64,000 bases of DNA from Colwellia sp. MB02u-6 (GTDB lineage: Bacteria; Pseudomonadota; Gammaproteobacteria; Enterobacterales; Alteromonadaceae), in contig NZ_JACGVG010000036.1 in assembly GCF_014077095.1 (NCBI RefSeq), forward strand, positions 310,001 through 374,000, written 5' to 3'. The position numbers and the translations under genes were made by a program. Shown here piece after piece: positions 42,605 to 52,568 of the stretch; within the stretch, counting starts at the first letter, position 1; the number at the start of each line of letters is the position of its first letter. The notes below the pieces were generated by a model. It made no database searches. It saw only the letters and a program-made list of their open reading frames with translations, and was not told where the DNA came from.

Positions 42605-45111
42605 TTAAAAGTTATAAGAGGTACTAATGAACATGTTTCGGCCTACCACATCATAGATACTCGGTACTGTGCCCATATCATTACCGCCAAGTACTGTCTC
42701 AGGTTCAGTATCAAAAAGGTTTTTAACGCCGCCATTAACAGCCCATTGGTCATTAATATGGTATGAGGCAGAAATGTTATGGTAGATAATATTATCAGTG
42801 GCGAATTGCTCACCGTAATATTCACCATCCATGCCACGAATAAACTGTGCACTATAAAGTACGGTTAAATCTTCAGTGGCATAGCCAGAAATCGATAAAT
42901 TAGACTTAAAGTCAGCATAACCACCAATATTGCCATCAATAGTACCGGTGTAATCTGTGTCATCTTGTTCAAATTCAATTAAGTACGTGGTATCAAAAGT
43001 AACTTTAAACAAGTCGTGGCTATAGCTGACATTCCAATCAATACCTGAAGTTTTTTGCGATCCTATATTGGTTAATTGAGCGCTTAGGTCAGATAAATCA
43101 CCACCCGCCGTAATATTTACCGCTGTACATGAAGCTTGAACACCATTAAAGCAGGCATTTAATTCTTGCTGAACATCAACGCGGCTAATGGCGTTGGTAA
43201 TATCAAATGCCCAGTAATCTATTGTCGTAGAAAGGTTGTCAGTTAACTCCAACACAGCACCCAAAGTAAATGACTCGCTTTCTTCAGGCTGTAAGTCTTC
43301 ATCACTGGTGTAATTGACTTTAATTTGTGGATCTAGCTCATTTCCCCATGGGTCACTCAAATAGTCATAAGAGCCGCTGTCGCCGCCGTATAATTCACTT
43401 ACACTCGGTGCTCTAAAACCTTTAGCGGCTACTGAACGCACCATAAAAGAATCATTCACTTGATATGTGGCACCTAGTTTCCACGTTATCTCACCACCAA
43501 AAGTAGAATACTGGTCGTAACGCGAAGTAGCTTCAAAGGTTAACTCATCAGTGACTGGCACTGAGACTTCACCGTAAACTGATTGCACAGAATAGTTACC
43601 GTCAGTAGCAAATTGCTGTGCTGCGGTACTTTCACCTTTTTGAGTCACTTCATCAGGAGTATAGTAACCACTTTCATGACGGGTTTCAAAACCCAGCGCA
43701 TAACCAATATCGCTTTCAGTTACGCCGCTATAACCGGCAGCTAAAGTGAATTGCTCATTGCCGCCTTCGTTTTCCTCATTGTATATAATGCCTTCAGACA
43801 CTAAGACACTTTTATCAAATGCTTCGCCACTGAACCAAGTGCTTTGGTCGTGGTAGATACTGGTTGCCATATTACCGGCATGAATCGAATTTTGAACACT
43901 GTCTTTCGAGTCATTTCGACCGTATGTTGCCGAAATATCCCACATAGCATCATTCTCTAAATAGCCTTTAAGGCCAATTGACGCGCGATAAGTATCAGTT
44001 TCTTGTGAGTAAATGCGTGGGCCAGCGTCAATCATACGACGTCGGTAATTTACTTTATCATCAATAACATGGTAATCATCGGGATCATCGATAGCTGAAT
44101 TAAGTTCATCAAAAACGTCTTGAATGTTGTCAATATGTATAGAATTCAACTTATTGGTGGCTAGATCTAAGTTCCTGGCTGTGGTGCTAATTGCTGATTA
44201 GATTTACGGCTTGTATACATTAAATCAACATTGAGCTCAGTATCTGAATCTAGCGAAGCATTGTAAGCCGTAAAGAAGCTTAATAATTCATTGGGTGTTT
44301 GTGCATAACTATCAACAGTATAGTCGTATGAGGTGTCTCTTGATTTAAAACCACCTGATTCATCTGCAACTAGACCCGCTAAAGAACTTTGCGGAATAAA
44401 TGACGATGCACCCGGTTCAACAAAATCACGGTCAGATTGAATGATTTCACCACGGTCAGAATACTGTAAACCTAAAACTAAATTGCCATTAGCTAGCTCT
44501 ACGCCATGTAAGATATTAATACCTTTACTGGTAGCATCACCTTTATCAGTTTGGCTGCCTTCAATAGTTAACTCAGTACCAACGAAGTCTTTTTTAGTAA
44601 TAATATTAACTACACCGGCAATAGCATCAGAACCATAAACAGCAGACGCACCATCTTTAAGAATTTCAATCTTTTTGATCATGGCAACAGGTATGGTATT
44701 CAAGTCTACGGCTGAATCAGCACCTGTGCCTGATGACACCATACGGCGACCATTTAATAGTACCAAAGTGCGTTGAGCACCCATACCACGCAAATTTACT
44801 GTTGCCGTGCCGCCTGAGCCGTTGTTAGTAGTAGCACCTAAACTCATGCCTGCAGCAGTAGGCTGTGCCGATAATATTTCTGCTACTGAGGTGTAACCAC
44901 TTTGAGCAATAAATTCTGACGATATTACCGTTATTGGGCTGGCTGTTTCAATATCAGTACGGTTAATACGTGAGCCTGTTACCTGAATACGTTCAACACT
45001 TACCATTTGCTCTTCTGCAGCACTGACCTAACCAGCAACAACTAAAGAGCTAGTTGTACCTGCGAGTAAAGCAACGCGAATAGCATGGCTTAAAAATTTT
45101 TCTGAATACAT
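42605..45111 (-). pseudogene. TonB-dependent outer-membrane receptor, broken by a stop and a frameshift
   Basis: The start ATG at 45111 begins a signal-like sequence (MYSEKFLSHAIRVALL, then TSSLVVAG), but codon 28 is TAG (45028-45030) before the expected mature start VSAAEEQ. The plug domain follows (RIQVTGSRINRTDIETASP, LRGMGAQRTLVLLNGRRMVS, DGASAVYGSDAIAGVVNI). Near 44167 the frame shifts: QPGT continues as LDLATNKLNSIHIDN one base off. The rest of the barrel is open to a normal C-terminal phenylalanine (ISTSYNF). Everything else is well preserved, so the loss is recent, unless the two lesions are sequencing errors. Substrate unknown. Confidence 0.85.
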
Positions 45112-45400
45112 TAAATTCTCCAAACATCGATTATAGCTTTTTTATAAAATGGTGTTTTATCACGTAAAGTAATTTTGCGACAAAAGTTCAGTAAGGTTTG
45201 TTATTTAATGTTGAAGAGTTGTCATCTAACGTTGGAGTATTGTAATTTTTATTGTGAACCTGTTATTTCATGTTAAAAATCAACCCTTAATCTAGGTTTA
45301 AATGGTTGTTTTATAATCATAATAATATGTTGTCGCTATAAATAGTTTTCTATTATCATGCTTTAAAGCCATGTAACCAAAACAGGCAGTTTATTTTGCA
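45112..45400. other. Gap between the TonB pseudogene and rpoH
   Basis: About 290 bp, AT-rich, holding the presumed promoter of the TonB gene. No small frame or repeat recognised. Confidence 0.4.
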
Positions 45401-45407
45401 CATAAAA

Positions 45408-45428
45408 AAACCGGCAGAAAGCCGGTTT
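45408..45428 (-). terminator. Terminator of rpoH
   Basis: An 8-bp stem (AAACCGGC / GCCGGTTT) with an AGAAA loop, followed on the minus strand by seven T, lies 20 bp after the rpoH stop. Confidence 0.9.
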
Positions 45429-45447
45429 AAATTATGTTTTTTTAGCA

Positions 45448-46311
45448 CTACGCTGCCATTGCACCTTTTAACTTTGCTAAGGCATTTTTCTCTAATTGTC
45501 GAACACGCTCTGCTGATATTTCATATTTATTCGCTAACTCTTGTAAGGTGGTTTTTTCGTCATGCAACCAACGCGTACGAATAATATCTTGGCTTCGCTC
45601 GTCAAGACCAACTAAAGCATTACTTAGCCTTTTATTGGCATGCTGCTCCCAATTCGAATCTTCTACTTCAGTAGCAAGATCGGATTGTTTATCTTCTAAA
45701 TATTGCGCTGGAGAATAAGTACTAGCGCTGGCATTATCATCATCATCAGTTGATAATTCGAATGCTTGGTCTTGATTACTCATCCGAGATTCCATTTCCA
45801 AAACATCTTTGGGTGTTACACCTAAGGTTTCAGCAACATTATGGACTTCATCGTGACTAAACCAACCTAAACGCTTTTTATTTTTGCGTAGGTTAAAAAA
45901 TAATTTTCTTTGTGCCTTGGTAGTGGCAACTTTAACGATACGCCAATTTTTTAGCACAAACTCATGAATTTCAGCTTTGATCCAATGTACAGCAAATGAG
46001 ACTAGACGCACACCCACTTCTGGATTAAAGCGTTTAACCGCTTTCATTAAGCCTATGTTACCTTCCTGAATTAAGTCAGCTTGTGGTAAACCATAGCCAG
46101 CATAACCTTTAGCAACATGGATAACAAAACGAAGGTGCGACATAATTAACTCTTGCGCCGCTTTTAAATCATTTTCAGAATATAAACGAGTTGCTAATTC
46201 ACGCTCCTTTTCAGCTGTTAGCATTGGAATGCTATATGCCGATTGCACGTATGCCTCAATGCTGCCACTTTTGGGCACAGTTAACGCCATTGATTGCATT
46301 GCTTCACTCAT
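45448..46311 (-). CDS. rpoH: RNA polymerase heat-shock sigma factor (sigma-32)
   Basis: A 287-residue sigma-70-family factor. It carries region 2 ([21 protein letters not shown]), the RpoH box [15 protein letters not shown] that distinguishes sigma-32, and region 4.2 with a helix-turn-helix ([20 protein letters not shown]). It directs transcription of chaperone and protease genes after heat or protein-folding stress. It is downstream of ftsYEX as in E. coli, with a 275-bp gap that leaves room for its own promoters. Confidence 0.96.
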   Translation of the reverse strand: MSEAMQSMALTVPKSGSIEAYVQSAYSIPMLTAEKERELATRLYSENDLKAAQELIMSHLRFVIHVAKGYAGYGLPQADLIQEGNIGLMKAVKRFNPEVGVRLVSFAVHWIKAEIHEFVLKNWRIVKVATTKAQRKLFFNLRKNKKRLGWFSHDEVHNVAETLGVTPKDVLEMESRMSNQDQAFELSTDDDDNASASTYSPAQYLEDKQSDLATEVEDSNWEQHANKRLSNALVGLDERSQDIIRTRWLHDEKTTLQELANKYEISAERVRQLEKNALAKLKGAMAA

Positions 46312-46586
46312 TTAATAACTCCTCTATCTAATCTGGCCGATGATAATAACATAAACACCCAAACCACCTCAAGATGCTCATTTTAGTGATATACAAAAAT
46401 AATACGGCACAGGGTGCATGAAAGATCAACATGATTTTAATCAACTAACACTAGCTTAGAAGACAGAGTGAAACAATACTCTCTGCCAGTTTTTTCATGA
46501 ATAATTTGTTAAAATTTGTCACCAAGATGAAAATCAGTATAAATTACAAGGTGGTGAGTAAAAAAAGCAACTACAAACAGAGGATA

Positions 46587-47564
46587 TTAATCTGCGGTTG
46601 GCTCAATTGCTCGGATATGCTGACGTACAGAAATGAAACTGCCTAATAAACCTAAGCCTATTGCCGTGAGTTGTAGTATCGCTAATTCGTTAAATGATAA
46701 GCCTGATAAAACGAATTGGCTTTGATACAGATCAGTTAACTGGCGTAAAGCGCCAGAAATATAGTTAGCTAAAATAGCGACACAAATACTCGCGACAAAA
46801 CCACCGAGTAACCCGTACCAAATGCCAGCATATAAAAATGGCCGCTGAATAAAATCATCTGTCGCACCCACTAATTTCATCACAGCAATCGCATCTTTTT
46901 GGTTAAGTATGGCCAATCGAATGGTATTGCCAATAATTAAGACTACGGATAAACACAATAATATGGCGATACCGATAACAACATCTTCTATCAGAGCAGC
47001 TATGGCCTGTAATCGAGTTAGCCATTCCAAGTCTAGTTTACCTTGATCAACAGCACGCTCTTGTTCTAATTTAAGTAATAACTCATGGGCAGCTTGTGCC
47101 TGGCTAAAACGTTTAATTGGCGTTACCAATAAGGTTGCCGGCAATGGGTTTTCATCTAAATATTCCAATGCTTGGCCAAAACCAGAACTCACTTTAAACT
47201 CAGTTAATGCCTGTTCAGCAGAAATATAAATAACATTGGCTACTTCAGGGTAAAGCTGAATACGTTGCACTAGGTTTTGTGCAACTTTGTCTGAGGTTGA
47301 TAGCTGTAAAAACAAGGTGATTTCTGAGGCAGAATTCCACTGTTCGGTCACCGTTTGGGTGTTTTTTACAAACAAATGTAAAGTGGCAGGCAAGGTTAAA
47401 CTAATACCTAAAACAAGTACGGTCATCACCGAAGTAAAGGGTGTGCGCCACAAGTCACCTAAGCTTCCTATAGCTTGCTGCAAATGCCGTAAAACTCTGG
47501 CAGTAATACGTCCGGTCCAGTTTAAATGCTGACTATTATTGTGGCGAGTGTCACTAGCTGCCAT
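46587..47564 (-). CDS. ftsX: Cell division ABC transporter permease FtsX
   Basis: About 325 residues with an N-terminal cytoplasmic part, a first membrane segment near residue 45, a periplasmic domain (EITLFLQLSTSDKVAQNLVQ) and three C-terminal membrane segments. With FtsE it links the divisome to periplasmic amidase activation through EnvC. The ATG at 47564 overlaps the ftsE end by 11 bases; a GTG at 47573 is an alternative. It belongs to the ftsY-ftsE-ftsX operon. Confidence 0.95.
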   Translation of the reverse strand: MAASDTRHNNSQHLNWTGRITARVLRHLQQAIGSLGDLWRTPFTSVMTVLVLGISLTLPATLHLFVKNTQTVTEQWNSASEITLFLQLSTSDKVAQNLVQRIQLYPEVANVIYISAEQALTEFKVSSGFGQALEYLDENPLPATLLVTPIKRFSQAQAAHELLLKLEQERAVDQGKLDLEWLTRLQAIAALIEDVVIGIAILLCLSVVLIIGNTIRLAILNQKDAIAVMKLVGATDDFIQRPFLYAGIWYGLLGGFVASICVAILANYISGALRQLTDLYQSQFVLSGLSFNELAILQLTAIGLGLLGSFISVRQHIRAIEPTAD

Positions 47565-48255
47565 TACGTTCACTTATCGTTTGTAAACCATCAACAATAC
47601 CATCGGTGATCATATGACCTTGCTTTAAAGTCAGTGTGCGATACCTCATCCGGGCAATTAACCCTAGATCATGAGTCGCAATTAATACACTAATGCCCAT
47701 ATCATTAAACTCTTCAAATAATCGAATAATATCTAATGAAAGCTTAGGGTCTAAATTACCCGTAGGCTCATCTGCTAGTAATATCGGTGGCTTATTAACG
47801 ATCGCTCGAGCAATGCCGACACGTTGCTGTTCGCCACCCGAAAGCATATTTGGAAAGCACTTTAATTTACTGGTTAAATGCACTTTATCAAGTGCCGCTT
47901 CAACACGCTTACGAGTTTCTTTGTGGCTATAGCCTTCAATAATCAAAGGCAGCGCAACATTATCAAAGACAGTGCGGTCCGGTAACAAATTATGGCTTTG
48001 AAAAATCATACCAATACCACGCCGTACGTAAGGGATTTGTGCATACTTAATGGTAGATAATTCAGTACCATTGATCTCAATACTGCCCACCGTTGGCTTT
48101 TCCATCACACTCATGAGTTTCAATAAGGTACTCTTACCAGCGCCAGAGTGACCCGTTAAAAACGCCATTTCGCCAGGAGCAATAGTGAAACTCACTTTCT
48201 TAAGTGCTAAAAATCCTCCTGGGTAGGTTTTACTAACGTTATTAAATCGGATCAT
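47554..48255 (-). CDS. ftsE: Cell division ATP-binding protein FtsE
   Basis: A 233-residue ABC ATPase. Walker A is [11 protein letters not shown], the signature [14 protein letters not shown], Walker B ILLADEP with TGNLDP, and the H-loop ATHD. It pairs with FtsX at the divisome and controls septal peptidoglycan splitting. It starts 17 bp after ftsY and overlaps ftsX. Confidence 0.96.
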   Translation of the reverse strand: MIRFNNVSKTYPGGFLALKKVSFTIAPGEMAFLTGHSGAGKSTLLKLMSVMEKPTVGSIEINGTELSTIKYAQIPYVRRGIGMIFQSHNLLPDRTVFDNVALPLIIEGYSHKETRKRVEAALDKVHLTSKLKCFPNMLSGGEQQRVGIARAIVNKPPILLADEPTGNLDPKLSLDIIRLFEEFNDMGISVLIATHDLGLIARMRYRTLTLKQGHMITDGIVDGLQTISERNGS

Positions 48256-48272
48256 ATCAAGTCTTATTACTC

Positions 48273-49451
48273 TTATGCTTCGCGTGTGAACAAGGCATCA
48301 ATAAAGTCACTGCCATTAAATGGCCTTAGATCATCAATACCTTCACCAACACCTAAGTAGCGAATGGGAATAGCATGCTTATCCGCCACAGCAAAAACAA
48401 CACCACCTTTTGCAGTACCATCAAGTTTTGTTAATACTAATCCAGTTAAACCCACAGCTTCGTTAAAAAGCTTAGTTTGGCTTAAGGCATTTTGTCCGGT
48501 ACCCGCATCGAGCGTTAACATCACCTCATGGGGAGCATTAACATCGAGTTTTTTCATTACTCGCACCACTTTTTTCAGCTCTTCCATCAAATGGCTTTTA
48601 TTTTGTAAGCGCCCAGCCGTATCGGCTATTAACACGTCAACACCACGCGCTTTAGCGGAACTGATAGCATCAAAAATAACCGAGGCACTATCAGCACCCG
48701 TATGTTGAGCAATGACAGGCACATCATTTCGATCACCCCATACTTGTAATTGTTCAACAGCCGCAGCACGGAAGGTGTCTCCTGCTGCCAACATAACCGA
48801 CTTACCTTCGGCCTGAAATTGCTTAGCTAATTTACCAATAGTGGTAGTTTTACCCACCCCGTTAACGCCAACCATTAAAATAACATAAGGGCTATTAGAT
48901 GATGGAATCACTAGGGGCTGGGTAACAGGTTCAATAATTTTTTTCAGCTCAGCTTTTAATAAATCATATAAAGCTTCGGCATTTTTTAGTTGCTGACGCG
49001 ATGCAGATTCTGTTAACGCTGTAATAATTTTTGTCGTGGTTTCAACACCTACATCTGCTAGCAACAAATGAGTTTCGAGTTCTTCAAATAACGCTTCATC
49101 AATTTTTTTACCGCTAAATAAACTGAAAAGCCCACCCCCTAAATTTTGGCGTGTTTTAGTTAAGCCCTGCTTTAAACGAGCAAAAAAGCCAACTTTGGGC
49201 TCTGGCTCTGGCTCTGGCTCTGCAGGTAAGTCTTCAGTAACGGCACTGTCAATTGCAAGCTCTTTTGCCGGTGTTTGCTGATTATTTTGAGCCAGTTTTT
49301 CTTCATGACTCATCGCATCAGTGGTTAAATGCTCTTCAGAGGCCGCTACTTGCTCAGTCTCGTCAATAACATTCTCAACAACTGAGGCCGCGTTTTCTTG
49401 CTGTTTTTTACCTAGACCTAACCAGGAAAACATACCTTTTTTCTTTGACAT
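48273..49451 (-). CDS. ftsY: Signal recognition particle receptor FtsY
   Basis: A 392-residue GTPase. An acidic, glutamate-rich N-terminus (to ~95, including a PEPEPEPEP run from a 6-bp DNA microrepeat at about 49196-49220) is followed by the N domain and the G domain: GVNGVGKTTTIGKLA, DTFRAAAVEQL, DTAGRLQNK and TKLDGTAKGG. It receives ribosome-SRP complexes at the membrane for co-translational insertion. First gene of ftsYEX, divergent from rsmD. Confidence 0.96.
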   Translation of the reverse strand: MSKKKGMFSWLGLGKKQQENAASVVENVIDETEQVAASEEHLTTDAMSHEEKLAQNNQQTPAKELAIDSAVTEDLPAEPEPEPEPKVGFFARLKQGLTKTRQNLGGGLFSLFSGKKIDEALFEELETHLLLADVGVETTTKIITALTESASRQQLKNAEALYDLLKAELKKIIEPVTQPLVIPSSNSPYVILMVGVNGVGKTTTIGKLAKQFQAEGKSVMLAAGDTFRAAAVEQLQVWGDRNDVPVIAQHTGADSASVIFDAISSAKARGVDVLIADTAGRLQNKSHLMEELKKVVRVMKKLDVNAPHEVMLTLDAGTGQNALSQTKLFNEAVGLTGLVLTKLDGTAKGGVVFAVADKHAIPIRYLGVGEGIDDLRPFNGSDFIDALFTREA

Positions 49452-49626
49452 AAATGTATTTACAATATTAATTTGATGTAGAGGTTTACTACTAAAACCA
49501 TCTATCTAAAACATGTTCTAACTTGAACAATTCATTAGATTAATTGCTATTCGCGGGTAAACAAGGATAAAATTGTCGATATAGTATCACCTAACCTGCC
49601 GACAAAAAACAAAAGCTGTTTAAGTT

Positions 49627-50217
49627 ATGAACAAAGTCAAAAAACAATCAGAAAAAAGCGCCCCAAAAGGCCATATTCGTATTATTGCAGGCCAACACCG
49701 TGGTCGTAAATTACCCGTATTAATGGCTGATGGTTTGCGGCCAACTACCGATCGTGTCAAAGAAACGGTTTTTAATTGGCTCATGCCTTATATTCAAGAC
49801 GCTAATTGCTTAGATTGCTTTGCAGGCTCTGGTGGGCTAGGTTTTGAAGCCATATCTCGCGGCGCAAGTTCAGCAATTTTAGTCGAGTTAAATAAATCAG
49901 CAGCTCAGCAATTAAACGATAACAAAGCCTTACTCAAAGCCAATAATATCCGAGTAATACAGCAAAATGCCTTAAATTTTTTGCACAGTAACCAACAAGC
50001 TTATTCGTTAGTGTTTATTGATCCACCTTTTAGAAAAGGCCTAGCACAAAAAGCCGCTGAGTTATTAGTCGAAAAAGGCTTAACTGATGAGGCATTGATC
50101 TATGTTGAAATGGAAGCTGACGATAACCTACAAATAATGCCAAGCCATTGGCAACTTTTAAAAGAAAAGATAGCTGGCCAAGTCATGTATCGACTCTACC
50201 AAAATAGTTCAAAGTAA
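49627..50217 (+). CDS. rsmD: 16S rRNA (guanine966-N2)-methyltransferase
   Basis: A 196-residue SAM-dependent methyltransferase. It has the family start RIIAGQHRGRKLPV, the segment LRPTTDRVKETVFNWL, motif I DCFAGSGGLGFEA and the catalytic DPPF. RsmD methylates G966 of 16S rRNA in the 30S subunit. It is divergent from ftsY, the usual gammaproteobacterial arrangement. Confidence 0.95.
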   Translation: MNKVKKQSEKSAPKGHIRIIAGQHRGRKLPVLMADGLRPTTDRVKETVFNWLMPYIQDANCLDCFAGSGGLGFEAISRGASSAILVELNKSAAQQLNDNKALLKANNIRVIQQNALNFLHSNQQAYSLVFIDPPFRKGLAQKAAELLVEKGLTDEALIYVEMEADDNLQIMPSHWQLLKEKIAGQVMYRLYQNSSK

Positions 50218-50324
50218 GACCAGAACCTAAGCATTAGCCTTATTTACCCCAAGTTAAATTTATTTAAGTTGATTGAAATGTGCTAAAAATCGTCACCAGG
50301 CGCTTTTTTTATTCGTCACTCATA

Positions 50325-51917
50325 CTATTGACCCGAAGATTTAGGCCACAATTTTAGATCATGAAAATCAAAACTAAAATCTGTCGCCCAAGACACTGCT
50401 TTCATACTGACATAGCTAATACTGCCATTAGGGTTTAAATTAAAGTTCACATAAGCATCAGCTTCTAAGGTGCGATCGTCCCAACGCACAATAAAAGTAT
50501 TGTGCTGATAATGCCCTAAGGTGCCATGCAGTATTGGGGTATTAGCAAACTGCATAACTAAGTGATTGTTTTCTAAGCTAATAGCTATTTCACCATACCA
50601 ATCATCAACATAACTTTGCGCATAACTTGCTAACGGTAAAGAAAGCGTTGAACTTTTATCGGCGGCTGCAGCCACTTTGGCTAACTGTGCTTTTTTGTTA
50701 GCATTATTTTTTTTCTGCAATCTAGCATAATGCGCAACCCAATCTTTTTTAGGCTGTTCAAGATATTCAGTCAAAATTTGTTGAGATAAGGCATTAAAAG
50801 CAAAACCTGATTGTTGATTGGTTAAAATAACCATGGCTAAATTCTCTTCTGGTACCATCACCACTTTTGACACCATGCCTAATATGCCGCCGGTATGTTG
50901 TACGACTTTTACGCCATGATAATCTTTAACAAACCAACCTAACGCATAAGCATAAAAATGCGTTTTATCTTGCTCGCTAGCTTGTGATGAAACCGGTAAA
51001 AGCGTACGTGCTTGCCACATTTCATGACTTTTCTGTTCACTAAAAAGCCTTAACGCTTTAACACCATCAACACCGTATTGTCCAAGATTAAGCTGAGCTT
51101 TAAGCCATAACGCCATATCATTAACACTGGATGCAACCGAGCCTGCTGATGAAAATCTCTCTAAGAAATTTCCACCAACAACATGCAACTCACCATCTAA
51201 TAACACATGAGCGCGAGCCACATTTTGATTACTTTTAGGGATTAAAGAGAAAGTTGCGCGGGTATTATCCATGCCTAATGGCTCAAAAATACGGCTTTGA
51301 ATAACCTCTTGCCAAGGTTTACCTGTGAGCTTGGCAATGATCTCACCCGCAATAACATACATTAGGTTGTCATAAGCAAATTCACTGCGAAAGCTCGACA
51401 CTTGGGGTAAATATTTTAAACCTTTAATAACGTCTTGATTGCTTAACGTGGTTTCTGGCCAGATCATTAAGTCGCCAGCACCTAAGCCTAAGCCACTGTT
51501 ATGCGACAATAAATCAATGATAGTAAATTCTCGCGTAACATAGGCATCGGGTAGTTGAAACGCTGGAATGATATCAATAACTTTAGTTTTCCAAGTCAAT
51601 TTCCCTTCGTCTACTAAAGCCGATAACAATGCCACGGTCATGGCTTTAGTATTTGAGGCAATGCCAAATAAGGTATCGGCATTCACTTTTTCTTTACTGC
51701 CCTGCTTAAGTACACCAAAGCCTTTACTTAGCACAACTTCGTTATCTTTAATAATTGCCACAGCAATGCCGGGCACTTGAAATGCTGCCATAGCTTTACT
51801 GACTGACAACTCAATATTAGCGATCTTGCCACTGACAGTTTGATCTGCCACTTTAGCAAAGCCCAAGGGAGAACAAAGTAGTGCGCTAACCCATAACCAT
51901 GCATAAGGTAATTTCAT
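50325..51917 (-). CDS. Secreted serine hydrolase (class C beta-lactamase family) with DUF3471 tail
   Basis: A 530-residue protein with a signal peptide (1-21, ending GFA). The catalytic SxxK is Ser88-Asn-Thr-Lys91, the YxN motif is Tyr-Asp-Asn in FAYDNLMYVIAGE, and an HTGG motif (VVQHTGGILGM) follows. The last ~100 residues fit DUF3471. Such proteins are usually esterases or D-peptidases, not true beta-lactamases, acting in the periplasm. Single gene; no obvious partner. Confidence 0.88.
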   Translation of the reverse strand: MKLPYAWLWVSALLCSPLGFAKVADQTVSGKIANIELSVSKAMAAFQVPGIAVAIIKDNEVVLSKGFGVLKQGSKEKVNADTLFGIASNTKAMTVALLSALVDEGKLTWKTKVIDIIPAFQLPDAYVTREFTIIDLLSHNSGLGLGAGDLMIWPETTLSNQDVIKGLKYLPQVSSFRSEFAYDNLMYVIAGEIIAKLTGKPWQEVIQSRIFEPLGMDNTRATFSLIPKSNQNVARAHVLLDGELHVVGGNFLERFSSAGSVASSVNDMALWLKAQLNLGQYGVDGVKALRLFSEQKSHEMWQARTLLPVSSQASEQDKTHFYAYALGWFVKDYHGVKVVQHTGGILGMVSKVVMVPEENLAMVILTNQQSGFAFNALSQQILTEYLEQPKKDWVAHYARLQKKNNANKKAQLAKVAAAADKSSTLSLPLASYAQSYVDDWYGEIAISLENNHLVMQFANTPILHGTLGHYQHNTFIVRWDDRTLEADAYVNFNLNPNGSISYVSMKAVSWATDFSFDFHDLKLWPKSSGQ

Positions 51918-52091
51918 TTACCGTCCTATTTTTATTGTTGTTCCTTGTCATAACGCTAACGAAGTTGTGGTCTTTCATTCATAGTAGCATTCATCACAAA
52001 AGGATACAGACTGAACAAATGATGGCTGCAACACTAGTTTGATAACGTCATAATTTGATATGAAATTATGACGTTTAAGGAGAAGTAACAG

Positions 52092-52568
52092 TTAACTATT
52101 ATTGATTAAACCCGCTAAACCTTTTTTAACAAAGTTAGGTAAGGCAAACGCGGCGCTGTGTAAAGCTTGGTTATAATAATGAAAATCTAGGCCACTTACT
52201 GCAACAGGTTGCTTGTCAAAGTCATGCACTGGGTGATATTTTTAATGGCAAAGTAAAGCTTCACAAACCACCAGGGTAAGTTAACTTACTAAATGAATAC
52301 AAATAACTTTGTGTAAATACCGTATTGAGCACTTTTAAAAGTGCTCGCTGAATATCCATGGCCTACCATCGCATACTATGGTGAGCAAACTCATCACGTT
52401 CGGTCACCATAATTAAGCCATCCTTGAGTAACATTTTGCCATGGCCTTTAGTTTCAACCACATCAACCGTTTTAGATTCACTTTTTCCTGAAAAAAGTAC
52501 TTTTTTTACTTTAAATTTTAAACCTAAAAGTCTTGAAATTTTTCTTCTACGCAAAAATCACAGTGCAT
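52092..52568 (-). pseudogene. speE: speE (spermidine synthase), degraded
   Basis: The ATG at 52568 overlaps the stop of the upstream AdoMetDC gene and begins MHCDFCVEEKFQDF. A one-base loss in a T-run then shifts the frame to GLKFKVKKVLFSG and KMLLKDGLIMVTERDEF, clear N-terminal SpeE sequence. After that most of the enzyme, including the SAM-binding GGGDG motif, is deleted. A degraded middle piece (TYPGGL, stop, SFTL) leads to an intact C-terminus, HYYNQALHSAAFALPNF, ending at 52092. The gene has at least one frameshift, a large deletion and a stop, so it is dead. Confidence 0.88.

Noticed and set aside
50325-51917. Serine hydrolase as an antibiotic-resistance beta-lactamase
   Set aside because: The length, the DUF3471 tail and the SNTK/YDN motifs fit the broad esterase/D-peptidase group; nothing points to true class C AmpC.
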